From Aquisphaera giovannonii (GTDB taxonomy: Bacteria > Planctomycetota > Planctomycetia > Isosphaerales > Isosphaeraceae), in NCBI RefSeq assembly GCF_008087625.1, contig NZ_CP042997.1:7006001-7070000 (forward strand): a DNA stretch of 64,000 nucleotides. The letters run 5' to 3'. Of this stretch, positions 25,524 to 35,398 are shown in pieces. Position 1 is the first letter of the stretch, and the number at the start of each line of letters is the position of its first letter. The notes below the pieces were generated by a model that did not search any database, was not told where the DNA came from, and was given only the letters and a program-made list of their open reading frames with translations. Position numbers and translations under genes: made by a program.

Positions 25524-27653
25524 TCAGATGTAAACGCGCCGGTTGTAGATGTACCACTCGACCAGGAGGACACCCAGCATGAGCAGGGCGAAGGTCCGCC
25601 ACCAGTCCTGCTTGCGCGGCTCCGCCTGGCGGGTCGTCTCCACGGCGTTGTAGCCGATCTTGATGCGATAGCGCTCGGCCTGGCCTTCGGGCGTGCCGTC
25701 CGGCACGAGGCCGCGCGTCGCGAGGTCGCTCTCGCGTGGGTCGAAGAGGTTCACGGTGAACGGGAGCAGGCCGTCGGGCTGCCATCGGGCGTGGTAGATG
25801 CCGGTCCTGGTGGCCTGGTTGTAGACGTAGGTCCCCTGCGGGGACCGGGAGAGCGTCTCCGTGGAGCGTCCCTCGGCCGACGTCACTTCGATCGTCTTGC
25901 CCGACGCCTCGGCCCGCAGGGCGACGGGACGCCCCGGCGTCCGGTCCTGCTCGGCGGCCGCGTCGCGCGTGTTGCCCAGGCCCTGGACGCCGTTCAGGAG
26001 GAACAGGGGGAAGCTGATGTAGCGGAACCAGGTCGTGTTCGGCTTGCCGGCGTCGAGGAGGGGGAAGAGGACCACGGTGTCGGTGTATCCCTCGCGGGGC
26101 GCCGCGAAGGCCAGCGGTCCCTGGTTGCTCTCGATCAGGGTCGTCGCCCCGGGCGGCGGCTCGACCAGGTTGGCCTTGGCGACGAAGACGAGGCCCAGGT
26201 CCCGGACGTATTGCATCAGCGGGTGCCCGATGTTCCAGTCGAGGATGACGGGCTGCGAGACGGCCTTCGTCTTCTCGTAGGCAGGGCCGGGGGGCAGGGC
26301 CCCGAAATAGAGCGTGTTCGCCTCGGGGGGGGCCTCGGGCCGGAAGCCGTCGTAGATCACCAGGTCATACCGGCCCCCGCGGACCTCGCGGGCCAGGGCC
26401 TCGCCGCGGGCCTCCTCCGGGGAGGCGACCCGGATGTCGGCCATGGAGGCGGTCGTCGGCGTGTTGAACGCATCCAGCAGGTAGCGATTGCCGTCCGTGA
26501 CGGCCAGCACCTGCGCCTTGCGGGTGTTGCCGACGATCGCGAAGGCCCTGTTGTCCACGTCGAGCGCGTCCTTCGCGGCGAGGTTCACCTCGAACTCGGC
26601 GAGCGTCGGGTCGACGATGTCGAACGTGAACGACTGGTCGCCGCCGGCGGGGACCTTGAGCGCCACGGCGTCCACGAGGTCCCCCTCGCCCCCGGGCTTG
26701 TCGGCGGCGTGGCGAATCAGGCGGGCCTCCGTCTCGACGTCCTCGCCGCGGTAGTTGTGCACGCGGCCGAAGAGCTGGAAGAGCTCCGGCCGCTCCTCGC
26801 CGCTCCTCGCCTGGAGGGCCAGGATCGCCACGTTGTCGGAGGGATTGCCGGCCTTCGGCTTGTCGCCGGGCGTGGCGGCCGCCTCGGCCGCCGGCACATA
26901 GGGGGGGGGCGGGGGGCCGATGATGACGAGCTCCGGCTCGAGGTTCCCGAGGCTGAAGCCCTCCACGTCCCCGAAGCCGCCGTCGGTGTAGACGAACAGC
27001 TTGGGGGTCGCCGGCGCCATGGTGGCGACGACGCCCTCGCCGATCTGCTTCGACGGGTTGGCCAGCCCCGCGGCGACCTGGAGCGCCTCGCGGAGGGAGG
27101 TCGTGGACTGGGTCGGCTCGATGGCATCGATCCGACGGAGCAGGGCCCGCTTGTCGCCGGTGTAGAGGGACACCACCTTGGCCGTCTCCGCGAACGAGAT
27201 GACCATGGCCAGGTCGTCGCCGCCCATCGCGTTCACGACGTCCCGGGCCTTGCCCTTGGCCGCCTCGAGCCGGCTGGGGGGCGTGTCCGTCGCGGACATG
27301 CTCGCGGAGTTGTCGATCATAAGCACGTACCGCTGGCTCTGGCCCCCGGTGCCAGACGTCCGGAGGCCGACGAGCGCGAGCATCGCCATCGCCACGGCCA
27401 GGAGCTGGAGGAAGAGCAGGAGGTTCCGCCTCAGACGCTGGAAGAGGCTGTTGACGTGCAGGTCCTCCAGGCTCCGCCGCCAGAGCAGGGTGCTCGGGAC
27501 GACGACCGGGCGACGCCGCAGCTTCAGGAAGTAGAGGGCGATGATGCCGACGGGCACGCCGGCCAGGACGAACCACCGCGCCGGGCCGAGCGGCGAGGTG
27601 AGCTCCCAAGCCCCGCCGAGGGAGCCGAGGCGATTGAGGGCGTTCCAGAACAT
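25524..27653 (-). CDS. BatA-like VWA-domain membrane protein
   Basis: 709 residues. The N-terminal BatA-type region has two membrane spans (WFVLAGVPVGIIALYFLKLR and LLLFLQLLAVAMAMLALVGL) separated by PVVVPSTLLWRRSLEDLHVN. A VWA domain follows from about 108, with the MIDAS motif D114-N-S116-A-S118 (VLMIDNSASMS). Later parts are a beta-rich periplasmic region (QSFTFDIVDPTLAEFEVNLA) and a third membrane span at the C-terminus (FALLMLGVLLVEWYIYNRRV). In Bat/MoxR systems such proteins bind metal-dependent partners and are remodelled by the MoxR ATPase. It is the last gene of the seven-gene run. Confidence 0.8.
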   Translation of the reverse strand: MFWNALNRLGSLGGAWELTSPLGPARWFVLAGVPVGIIALYFLKLRRRPVVVPSTLLWRRSLEDLHVNSLFQRLRRNLLLFLQLLAVAMAMLALVGLRTSGTGGQSQRYVLMIDNSASMSATDTPPSRLEAAKGKARDVVNAMGGDDLAMVISFAETAKVVSLYTGDKRALLRRIDAIEPTQSTTSLREALQVAAGLANPSKQIGEGVVATMAPATPKLFVYTDGGFGDVEGFSLGNLEPELVIIGPPPPPYVPAAEAAATPGDKPKAGNPSDNVAILALQARSGEERPELFQLFGRVHNYRGEDVETEARLIRHAADKPGGEGDLVDAVALKVPAGGDQSFTFDIVDPTLAEFEVNLAAKDALDVDNRAFAIVGNTRKAQVLAVTDGNRYLLDAFNTPTTASMADIRVASPEEARGEALAREVRGGRYDLVIYDGFRPEAPPEANTLYFGALPPGPAYEKTKAVSQPVILDWNIGHPLMQYVRDLGLVFVAKANLVEPPPGATTLIESNQGPLAFAAPREGYTDTVVLFPLLDAGKPNTTWFRYISFPLFLLNGVQGLGNTRDAAAEQDRTPGRPVALRAEASGKTIEVTSAEGRSTETLSRSPQGTYVYNQATRTGIYHARWQPDGLLPFTVNLFDPRESDLATRGLVPDGTPEGQAERYRIKIGYNAVETTRQAEPRKQDWWRTFALLMLGVLLVEWYIYNRRVYI

Positions 27654-27696
27654 GCGGCCTCTCCCCTTTCGCGCCCAGGCGCGGCGTGGCCTCGGA

Positions 27697-27834
27697 TCAG
27701 AGATCGCGTTCCCGGCCGAACTCGCCCTCCCGCTCGCCCTTCCTCTTCATGACCATCATGTAGAGGACGTAGGCCACCACGGCCCCGGCGACGCCGAAGA
27801 AGATCCAGGGATCCGTGACCGTCCAGCGGCTCAT
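27697..27834 (-). CDS. Small single-pass membrane protein (45 residues)
   Basis: ATG 27834 overlaps the stop of the DUF58 gene (ATGA), so translation is probably coupled. The product, MSRWTVTDPWIFFGVAGAVV and on through AYVLYMMVMKRKGERE, has one hydrophobic segment of about 22 residues followed by a strongly charged tail of about 15 residues. The gene fills the gap before the BatA-like gene exactly, with TGA 27697-27699. Nothing identifies the family. Its place suggests a small subunit or stabiliser of the DUF58/VWA membrane complex. Confidence 0.6.
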   Translation of the reverse strand: MSRWTVTDPWIFFGVAGAVVAYVLYMMVMKRKGEREGEFGRERDL

Positions 27835-28793
27835 TTCACCAGCCCTCGCTCGCGCAGGTAGTTCAGCACCAACTTGTCGAAGGGGAGCTGGTTCGTCGTG
27901 AAGATGTACGTGATGCCGCGCCGCGTGCACCACTCCTTCAGGTCGCCGACGAAGGCGTTCAGGTTGTCCTTGTAGCGCTTCAGCAGGGGGGCGCTCATCG
28001 TGATCTCGGTCACCTCGTCGTCCTCGGAGTCCACCAGCCGGAGGTCGCCCACGAGCTCGGGCTCGACCTCCTCCCGGCTGAGCAGGTGGATGACGAAGAT
28101 GTCCATCTTCCGCGCCAGCAGGTAGCGGAGGGCGTCCTCGTAGCCGTGCTTGTCCAGGAAGTCGGAGATCACGACCACGATGCCCTTGCCGGCGTGGCGG
28201 ATCGCGAACTCCTTCGCGGCGGCCTTCAGGTCGCTCTCCCCCGAGGGGGCGAGCCGGTCCAGGTAGTCGACGATCCGCCACATCTGGGAGCGCCCGCGGA
28301 TGCCGGGGAGCCCCTGGTCCAGCCGGCTGGCGAACGTGTCCAGGATGACGCGGTCCTGATTCACCAGGCCGATGAACGCGAGCGCCGCGGCCACCTGCTT
28401 GCCGTAGCGGAGCTTGGTGGGAGTGCCGAAGTTCATCGACACGCTCGTGTCCAGGAGCGTGTAGACGTGCAGGTCTTCTTCCTCGAGGAAGAGCTTGAGG
28501 AAGAGGCGGTCCAGCCGGCCGTAGACGTTCCAGTCGATGTGCCGGAGGTCGTCCCCCACGGTGTAGTTCCGGTGCTCCGCGAACTCGACCGACGTCCCCC
28601 TGCGGCGGCTCTTCCGCTCGCCCTTCATCCGACCGACGATGATCTTCCGGCTGACCAGCTCGAGCTGCTCCAGCTTGTGGAGGAACTCCGGGTCCAGGAG
28701 CGGCTCGTCCCCCTTCGCCGCCGCGCGGCCCGGCGCCGCGGAGGGGCTGGGGGCGGCGGTCCGCGGCGTCGGCATCGGCTCGGCGGTGCTCAT
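27831..28793 (-). CDS. DUF58-domain protein of the MoxR-associated type
   Basis: 320 residues. The conserved DUF58 block is present: SVEFAEHRNYTVGDDLRHID, followed by W and NVYGRLDRLFLKLF. A VWA-like MIDAS motif lies in LLDTSVSMNFG. The N-terminal 25 residues are Pro/Ala/Ser-rich and probably disordered. DUF58 proteins are found in operons with MoxR ATPases and VWA proteins, as here, and are thought to be substrates or partners of the ATPase. The length is normal for the family. The stop codon overlaps the start of the 45-residue membrane protein. Confidence 0.85.
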   Translation of the reverse strand: MSTAEPMPTPRTAAPSPSAAPGRAAAKGDEPLLDPEFLHKLEQLELVSRKIIVGRMKGERKSRRRGTSVEFAEHRNYTVGDDLRHIDWNVYGRLDRLFLKLFLEEEDLHVYTLLDTSVSMNFGTPTKLRYGKQVAAALAFIGLVNQDRVILDTFASRLDQGLPGIRGRSQMWRIVDYLDRLAPSGESDLKAAAKEFAIRHAGKGIVVVISDFLDKHGYEDALRYLLARKMDIFVIHLLSREEVEPELVGDLRLVDSEDDEVTEITMSAPLLKRYKDNLNAFVGDLKEWCTRRGITYIFTTNQLPFDKLVLNYLRERGLVK

Positions 28794-28832
28794 CGAGGGG
28801 CCTCGCGGCGGCGGTCCGCCGATGACGTGCGG

Positions 28833-29198
28833 TCAGGTGAGATGGTCGTAGATCCAGAAGAGGGACAGGATGAAGCCGACGGCCACGCTCAGGCCCACCA
28901 TCCAGGGCAGGAGCGCCGCCAGGAAGATCGTCGCCCGGAGGCGCATGCTCACCGGCGGGCATCGGTTCAGGAACCCGAGCGCCGTGAGCCAGCTCTCCAC
29001 GACGACGAGCGAGCCGACCGCCGCCGCGATGAACGCGAGGAGCGCCTCGTCGCGCCAGGCGAGGGAGGCCACGGCGAAGAGCGTCGCGCACAGGCCGACG
29101 ACGGCGAGGATGTCGCCCCGGGAGAACAGGAGGCGTTCCTCGCGGGGCGGCTCCCATTCGAGCTCGGGCCGCGGCGTGGGGTCGTAGATGTCGTGCAT
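28833..29198 (-). CDS. Small multi-pass membrane protein
   Basis: 121 residues with three or four hydrophobic segments (ILAVVGLCATLFAVASLAW, LLAFIAAAVGSLVVVESWL, IFLAALLPWMVGLSVAVGFI). The N-terminal 25 residues are charged and probably cytoplasmic. It sits between the MoxR and DUF58 genes with 47- and 39-bp gaps, so it is part of the same transcript. No known family was recognised. A membrane role linked to the VWA complex is inferred from position. Confidence 0.65.
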   Translation of the reverse strand: MHDIYDPTPRPELEWEPPREERLLFSRGDILAVVGLCATLFAVASLAWRDEALLAFIAAAVGSLVVVESWLTALGFLNRCPPVSMRLRATIFLAALLPWMVGLSVAVGFILSLFWIYDHLT

Positions 29199-29245
29199 GG
29201 TCCGGCCGTCTGTTCCGTGTCGTCGGGGGCGTGCGGGGCGGTGCG

Positions 29246-30271
<1,026 letters not shown>

Positions 30272-30339
30272 CACGGGGTCCTTTCGAGCGGGAGGCGGTG
30301 TTCGTCGGCGATGTCGTCCTGGCGGGCCCTCGGGCGCCC

Positions 30340-33300
30340 TCATCCGGTCGGCCGGCCCGGCGGGCCCGCGTCCTTGTCCTTGTCGTTCCCCTTCTCCTTC
30401 TCCCGCTCCTCCCAGACGCGCTGCTTGGCCTTGAGGAGGCGGTTCGTGTAGCCGGCCTCCTCGGCCCTGGGCGCCTCGGGGGCGAGGCCCCCTCGCGGCG
30501 GGCTGGACGCCGGGCCCTCGGCCCGCGGGCGTCCCGGGGCCGGGCCGCCCAGCAGGGGCTCGTCGGCGGGCCGGGCGGGCGCCTCGGGCGCGGTCGCGGC
30601 GTCGAACCGGGAGGCGAAGCGAGGGCGATCGAGCTGCTCGCCGACCTCCGCCTTGCGGCTGCGGAGCTTGTCCATGTAGTCGCTCGCCGGCGCGGGCTCC
30701 AGGCCGCGGAACCTCCGCCAGCGGTCGGCGATCGCCCGCCGCATGCGGTCGGTATCCGGGGCGATCCGGCGGACGGCGACGTCCGCCAGGAACAGGCAGG
30801 CGGCGAGCCAGAGCAGGGTCGGCCAGAGGGCCGCGAAGGAGCGGGGATTGACGAGCGACGGGTCGCGTCGGAAATGGTCGGCGCCATCGGCCGTCCGGCC
30901 CGGGTCGACGCGGCCGTCGGCGGACGTCTTCCAGCGGACGACCTCGCCGTCGGTCAGGCTTGCGAGGTTCTCCAGGGGCGCCGGGTTGGACTTCAGCTCG
31001 CGATACTCGTCGGAGTAGGGGACCGAGACGCCCGACGAGATGACCCCGTGCGTGTCCCCGGGGCCGAGGTACCCGAGGTTGACGAAGTAGTTCCCGGAGG
31101 CCTCCGCGTTCTCGACCGTGGCCTCGTACCGCCCCGGCGCCGTCTGGACCAGCTCCACGCTGGACGGGTTCAGGGCGGGATCGACGACGTTCCCCTGGAT
31201 CCGGAGGCTGTTGAGGAACTGATTGTCCTTGTCCAGCGCGTCCACGACGATCTTGATCCGGCCCTGCTCGCGGCGGACCGTGAGGTTCAGGTTGCCGTGG
31301 TCGGCGGGGCGCATCGCCCAGCGGACGACCTGGGACCAGAAGGCCGCGTAGTTGGACCAGTCCGGCCAGGCCTTCGCCCACCGCCGGCCGGCGTCCGACG
31401 TGAACGCGACGGATCGCCCCAGGCCGTAGGTCCAGTGGGCCAGAACCGGGTTCACCTGGCCGGTCGGCAGGGGCGAGACGATCGGCAGCTCGACGAGCTC
31501 ATTCTCCTTGGGCGACGTCAGGACGAGCCCGGTGATGCCCGGCAGGTCGTCGCCCAGCCGCGTGGTGAGCTCGCTCGTCGAGCTGTTCAGGCGCGGCGTC
31601 CACGGGGTCTGCTGCTCGAAGATCAGCGGGCGCGAGATCGTCCGCGCCTCCTTCTGGTAGATCCGCGGCAGGGCCCTGGGATTGGTGACGTTGTAGAAAC
31701 GGCCCTTGGTCCGCAACGCGAGGTTCCGCATCGTGCTCATCGAGCCCGGGTCGTTCCCGTGCGCCGCGGTCAGCACGGTCGTGACCGTGACCTTGCTCTG
31801 GACGAGCTGGTTCAGCACGCCGGACGTCGGGGGCGTCGGGTCGCCGTCGGAGATGACGACGATGTGCTTGGTCATCGCGTCCTTGACGTTGTTCAGCCCC
31901 CTCATGGCCATGATGAGCGAGGGGTCGAAGTCGGGCATGTCGCCGGGCGTCATGCGGTCGATGGCCCGGAGCATGCTGCCCCGGCCGGTCCCGATCGGCC
32001 GCAGGGTGAAAAGCCAGGCCTCCTGGCCCTCCCAGTGGAGCATGCCCGTGTAGTCGTAGGTGGAGAGCGCGTTGATGGCCGCCTTGGCGACGACCTTCTG
32101 CCAGTAGTTCCCCTCGGGGATCTCGCTGGCGTGCATGATCAGGACCATCGCGCCGATGCCCTGGACCTTGAGCGCCTTGATCTGCATGTCCACCGGCAGG
32201 GCCTTCTCCACCGGCGTGTTCATCCAGCCCCCCGCGCCGAAGCTCTCCCGGCCGCCGAGCATGAGCAGGCCGGCGCCCATGTCGTGGCAGTTCGAGGCCA
32301 GGAGCTGGTGCTGCGACTCGGTGAAGGACTCCTTGGGGACGTTGGCGAGGATGACCGCGTCGTAGGGCTGGAGCTGGGCGAGGTCCGTCGGCAGGGGGTC
32401 GCCGCCGACGTCGCCCGTGCCGTCGATCCGGGGGGCGGCGAGGGCCTTGACCTCGATCTCCTTCTCGCGGAGCGCCTTGACGAGCTCGGCGTGCTCGCCC
32501 TTCGTGCCCTCGATGAGCAGCACCTGGGCCTTGCCGCGGGCGTGCGTGAAGCCCTCGGCCTGGTTGTTCACGGTCTTGCGGTCGCCGCTCCCCTCGCCGG
32601 GGACGAAGACGGCCTGGAAGGTGTAGAAGTTCGGCTCGGTGATCAGCTGCTTGAGCGTGAAGACGTTGACCCCCCGCTCCAGCTCGACCGGCACCGGCTT
32701 CTCGTTGCCGGCCGCCGGGACGGCCGTCCGGTCGGCCTTCTGGAAGATCTGGAGGGTCCCGCGCGTCGGCTCGCTGGCGCGGACGACCACGTTGATGTTG
32801 ACCGTCTCGCCCTTCTTCACGTCGGGGGGTATGGAGACCTTCTCGACGAGCACCTCGCTGTCGTAGCGGTACTCGATGGGCAGCACGTCCACCTGCACGC
32901 CCAGCGCCTTGGCGGCGAGGGCCTGCTCCAGCAGGTTGCCCCGGTTCTCGTTGCCGTCGGAGAGGAAGACGACGCGGCGGGCGGTGTCCTCGGGGAAGGT
33001 CGCCAGCGCCAGCTTGAGCGCGGCGCCCGGGTCGGAGTTCTCCGGGTCCACGGTGCTCTCGATCCCCAGGAGGTTCAGCTCGCTGGGGGCGGGAGGCACC
33101 TCCACGCGGGGCGCCCGGCCGAAGACGAGGACGCCGGCCAGGTCCTCCTTCCGCCGCTTCCGCGAGGCGTCGGTCACGTACTCGATCGCGGCCTTCTGCT
33201 GCTCGCGGGGGATGCTGTTGGAGGCGTCGATCACGAACATCGTCGTCAGCCGGTCGGAGCGGCGCACGGTCTGGAGCTCCGCGAGCGCCAGGAGGATCAG

Positions 33301-33459
33301 CGTGATGACCGCCGCGCGGAGGCCGATGGCGAGCGCGCGCCGGAGCGGCCCCAGCCCGGACAGGCTGCGGTAGCTCATCCAGGCGAGGGGGATCAGGATG
33401 GGCGGCAGGAGGGCCAGCCACCAGGGCTGCCCCAGGATGAGCGACGTGTTACCGAACAT
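30340..33459 (-). CDS. Large VWA-domain membrane protein
   Basis: 1039 residues, with GGAGGAG before ATG 33459. Two N-terminal membrane spans (WWLALLPPILIPLAWMSY and AAVITLILLALAELQTV) come first. A VWA domain follows with MIDAS D78-A-S80-N-S82 (TTMFVIDASNSIPREQQKAA). A glutamine-amidotransferase-like segment comes next (KAQVLLIEGTKGEHAELVKA, GAGLLMLGGRESFGAGGWMN), then a second VWA-like region (HIVVISDGDPTPPTSGVLNQ), a beta-rich part, a further membrane span (SFAALWPTLLWLAACLFLA) and a charged, coiled tail. This domain order is typical of the large VWA proteins of MoxR clusters. It probably assembles with the BatA-like protein and is acted on by MoxR. Confidence 0.82.
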   Translation of the reverse strand: MFGNTSLILGQPWWLALLPPILIPLAWMSYRSLSGLGPLRRALAIGLRAAVITLILLALAELQTVRRSDRLTTMFVIDASNSIPREQQKAAIEYVTDASRKRRKEDLAGVLVFGRAPRVEVPPAPSELNLLGIESTVDPENSDPGAALKLALATFPEDTARRVVFLSDGNENRGNLLEQALAAKALGVQVDVLPIEYRYDSEVLVEKVSIPPDVKKGETVNINVVVRASEPTRGTLQIFQKADRTAVPAAGNEKPVPVELERGVNVFTLKQLITEPNFYTFQAVFVPGEGSGDRKTVNNQAEGFTHARGKAQVLLIEGTKGEHAELVKALREKEIEVKALAAPRIDGTGDVGGDPLPTDLAQLQPYDAVILANVPKESFTESQHQLLASNCHDMGAGLLMLGGRESFGAGGWMNTPVEKALPVDMQIKALKVQGIGAMVLIMHASEIPEGNYWQKVVAKAAINALSTYDYTGMLHWEGQEAWLFTLRPIGTGRGSMLRAIDRMTPGDMPDFDPSLIMAMRGLNNVKDAMTKHIVVISDGDPTPPTSGVLNQLVQSKVTVTTVLTAAHGNDPGSMSTMRNLALRTKGRFYNVTNPRALPRIYQKEARTISRPLIFEQQTPWTPRLNSSTSELTTRLGDDLPGITGLVLTSPKENELVELPIVSPLPTGQVNPVLAHWTYGLGRSVAFTSDAGRRWAKAWPDWSNYAAFWSQVVRWAMRPADHGNLNLTVRREQGRIKIVVDALDKDNQFLNSLRIQGNVVDPALNPSSVELVQTAPGRYEATVENAEASGNYFVNLGYLGPGDTHGVISSGVSVPYSDEYRELKSNPAPLENLASLTDGEVVRWKTSADGRVDPGRTADGADHFRRDPSLVNPRSFAALWPTLLWLAACLFLADVAVRRIAPDTDRMRRAIADRWRRFRGLEPAPASDYMDKLRSRKAEVGEQLDRPRFASRFDAATAPEAPARPADEPLLGGPAPGRPRAEGPASSPPRGGLAPEAPRAEEAGYTNRLLKAKQRVWEEREKEKGNDKDKDAGPPGRPTG

Positions 33460-33513
33460 CGCCTGAGGCTCCTCCCGCCCGTGACATCATCGCGCGACGC
33501 CGGAATCCCGTCG

Positions 33514-34440
33514 TCACATCCGGAACCTCTGCACGCGGTGGTTGTTCGAATCGATCACGGAGACCTCGCCGCGGCTGTCCACCGCGAGCGCCCAGGGATT
33601 GTTCAGCTCGCCCGGCCCCCGGCCGGACCGGCCCCAGGTGCCCAGCGGCTTGCCGTCGAGGGTGAACTTCTGGACGCGATGATTGCCGTATTCGCACACG
33701 TACAGCGCCTTGTCGGGGCCGATCGCCAGGTCGTAAGGATAACTCATCTGCCCGGGCTCCGCCCCCCGCGACCCCCATTGCCGCAGGACCTTGCCCTGGG
33801 TGTCGAAGACCTGGATCCGATGGTTGCAGCTGTCGGCCACGTAGAGGCGTTCGTCCTCGTCCATGGCCAGGGCGCGAGGCCGGAGGAATTCGCCCGGCTC
33901 GTAGCCGTGGCCGCCCCACTGGCGTAGCCACTTCCCGTCCGGGGAGAAGACCTGGATGCGGTCATTCTCGCCGTACTCGGCGACGTAGAAGTTCCCCGCC
34001 TTGTCCAGGACCACATCCGTCGGATAGCCGAACCGACCGGGGGTCGTCCCCTGGACGCCGTCGCCGAGCTGCAGGAGGATCTCGCCGGACGGGGAATAGA
34101 CGAGGACGCGGTAGAAATGCGTGTCCGCCACGAGCAGCCGGCCGAGCCGATCGACCGTCAGGCCGCTCGGCCCGTCCACGTTGAAATCCGGCGTCCGCCA
34201 GCCGCGGAGGTATTGGCCGTCGCGGTCGAAGACCTGGATCCGATCGGTGAGGTCGGCGAGGTACAGATCATCCTGCGCGTCGAACGCCGCGACCCGCGGC
34301 TTGTGCAGCCAGCCGGGCTTCGTCCCGTGGACGCCCCAGACCAGGTCGGGCACCGAACGCCCCGCCGGCCCGCAGCCGACAACGCCGGTCGCGGACGCCA
34401 GGAGGAGGACGAGCGCCGTGAGCTTCCGCGATCGGGGCAT
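33514..34440 (-). CDS. NHL-repeat lipoprotein
   Basis: 308 residues. ATG 34440 starts a signal peptide (KLTALVLLLASATGVVGCGP) with a lipobox-like VVGC, so the protein is probably a lipoprotein. An upstream GTG at 34485 would spoil the signal. The rest is six or so NHL beta-propeller repeats, with the signature ending in NHRIQVF, NHRVQKF or NDRIQVF (for example LYVADSCNHRIQVFDTQGKV). NHL propellers bind proteins or ligands. It lies 54 bp upstream of the large VWA gene and may be the first gene of the cluster. No enzymatic motif is seen. Confidence 0.78.
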   Translation of the reverse strand: MPRSRKLTALVLLLASATGVVGCGPAGRSVPDLVWGVHGTKPGWLHKPRVAAFDAQDDLYLADLTDRIQVFDRDGQYLRGWRTPDFNVDGPSGLTVDRLGRLLVADTHFYRVLVYSPSGEILLQLGDGVQGTTPGRFGYPTDVVLDKAGNFYVAEYGENDRIQVFSPDGKWLRQWGGHGYEPGEFLRPRALAMDEDERLYVADSCNHRIQVFDTQGKVLRQWGSRGAEPGQMSYPYDLAIGPDKALYVCEYGNHRVQKFTLDGKPLGTWGRSGRGPGELNNPWALAVDSRGEVSVIDSNNHRVQRFRM

Positions 34441-34680
34441 CGTGGACCGTCGTCTCACTCGTCGCTCCCCGGGGCGATTCGTCACCAGGACCGTCGAGCC
34501 CGCCGGCCGCCGCGACGGGGCCGCACTCGCGTCGGACCCGGCCGACGACTAGAATCTACAGAGGAGCGGACCTCGGACGCAAGTCCTAGACCGGCCGGCG
34601 ATCCAGGTGTGGCGCCCGGCGGCCGCGGCTCGCGGGGCGTCCGTGGCGGGCCGGCTCCTGCGGGAGGCGAGCGACGAGCC

Positions 34681-34986
34681 ATGCCGGAGTGGTACGCCGC
34701 CTGCGGAAGCGGCGAGCTGGACGCGGGCCGCGCCATCCTGCGGGAGGTCGGCGGGCTCAAGCTCGCCCTCCTCCGCGAGGGCGATTCGATCGTCGCCCTG
34801 TCCGACCGCTGCCCCCACGCCGGCGGGTCGCTGGGCCGCGGCTGGGTCGAGGAGGGCGAGCTCGTGTGCCCCCTGCATCGCTGGAGGTTCCGCCTGGCCG
34901 ACGGCCGCTGCACGACGATGCGCGGCCAGTCGGTCCACCGGTTCCGGGCTGAGCGGCGGGGCGAGGAAGTCTGGGTCCTGGTCTGA
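34681..34986 (+). CDS. Rieske [2Fe-2S] ferredoxin-like protein
   Basis: 101 residues from ATG 34681, preceded by GGGAGGCGAG. The cluster-binding motifs are Cys44-Pro-His46 (SDRCPHAGGSLGRGWV) and Cys63-Pro-Leu-His66 (ELVCPLHRWRFRLADG), the CxH and CxxH pair of soluble Rieske proteins. The length fits NirD- or ferredoxin-type members, which transfer electrons to oxygenases or reductases. No partner reductase or oxygenase lies nearby, so the redox partner is unknown. It is transcribed divergently from the NHL lipoprotein and 21 bp before the next small gene. Confidence 0.85.
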   Translation: MPEWYAACGSGELDAGRAILREVGGLKLALLREGDSIVALSDRCPHAGGSLGRGWVEEGELVCPLHRWRFRLADGRCTTMRGQSVHRFRAERRGEEVWVLV

Positions 34987-35007
34987 TGCGACGAAGGAGG
35001 CGGACCG

Positions 35008-35247
35008 ATGGCCACCGAGGAAGAGAAGAAGCACGCGTACAAGGCGTTCAAGAAGCGGCTCAAGCTGATGCGCCTGGACGACGAGTCGGGGCTCAGCCCC
35101 GGCAGCAAGACCTCGAAGATCGGCGGCATCACGCCGCCCCCGGGCCATCCGGCCGGCATCTGGGAGGAGCTCGCTAAAGACGGGAAGCTCAAGAAGGAGG
35201 GCCACGGCGTCTACTCGCTCGCGAATGAGATCCAGCCGAGGTCCTGA
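35008..35247 (+). CDS. Small basic protein of unknown function
   Basis: 79 residues with GAAGGAGG just before ATG 35008. The sequence is rich in Lys and Gly with a conserved-looking centre (KTSKIGGITPPPGHPAGIWE). It has no signal or membrane segment. The strong ribosome site and position 21 bp after the Rieske gene favour a real gene in the same transcript. I do not recognise the family. Confidence 0.65.
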   Translation: MATEEEKKHAYKAFKKRLKLMRLDDESGLSPGSKTSKIGGITPPPGHPAGIWEELAKDGKLKKEGHGVYSLANEIQPRS

Positions 35248-35398
35248 TCGATCTACGCGACCGGCTCCGACTCCCGTGGCGTCTGCAGATGCCGGGTCGC
35301 TACCAAGTCGAAGCCTTGGCGACCGACATCTTGGCGAGGCGGCGTGCCGTGCCGAAGCGGACGACCGACGCCACCGATGTGCCGACCAGCAGGCATTC

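Noticed and set aside
23568-27752. A very long open plus-strand frame (about 1394 codons)
   Set aside because: It runs through the PAS-GAF-receiver gene in another frame and antisense to the VWA gene. It is rich in Arg, Gly and Pro, the usual product of high-GC shadow frames, and has no recognisable domain.
30298-33927. A 1209-codon plus-strand frame
   Set aside because: It is antisense to the large VWA gene, with low-complexity Arg/Gly/Leu composition.
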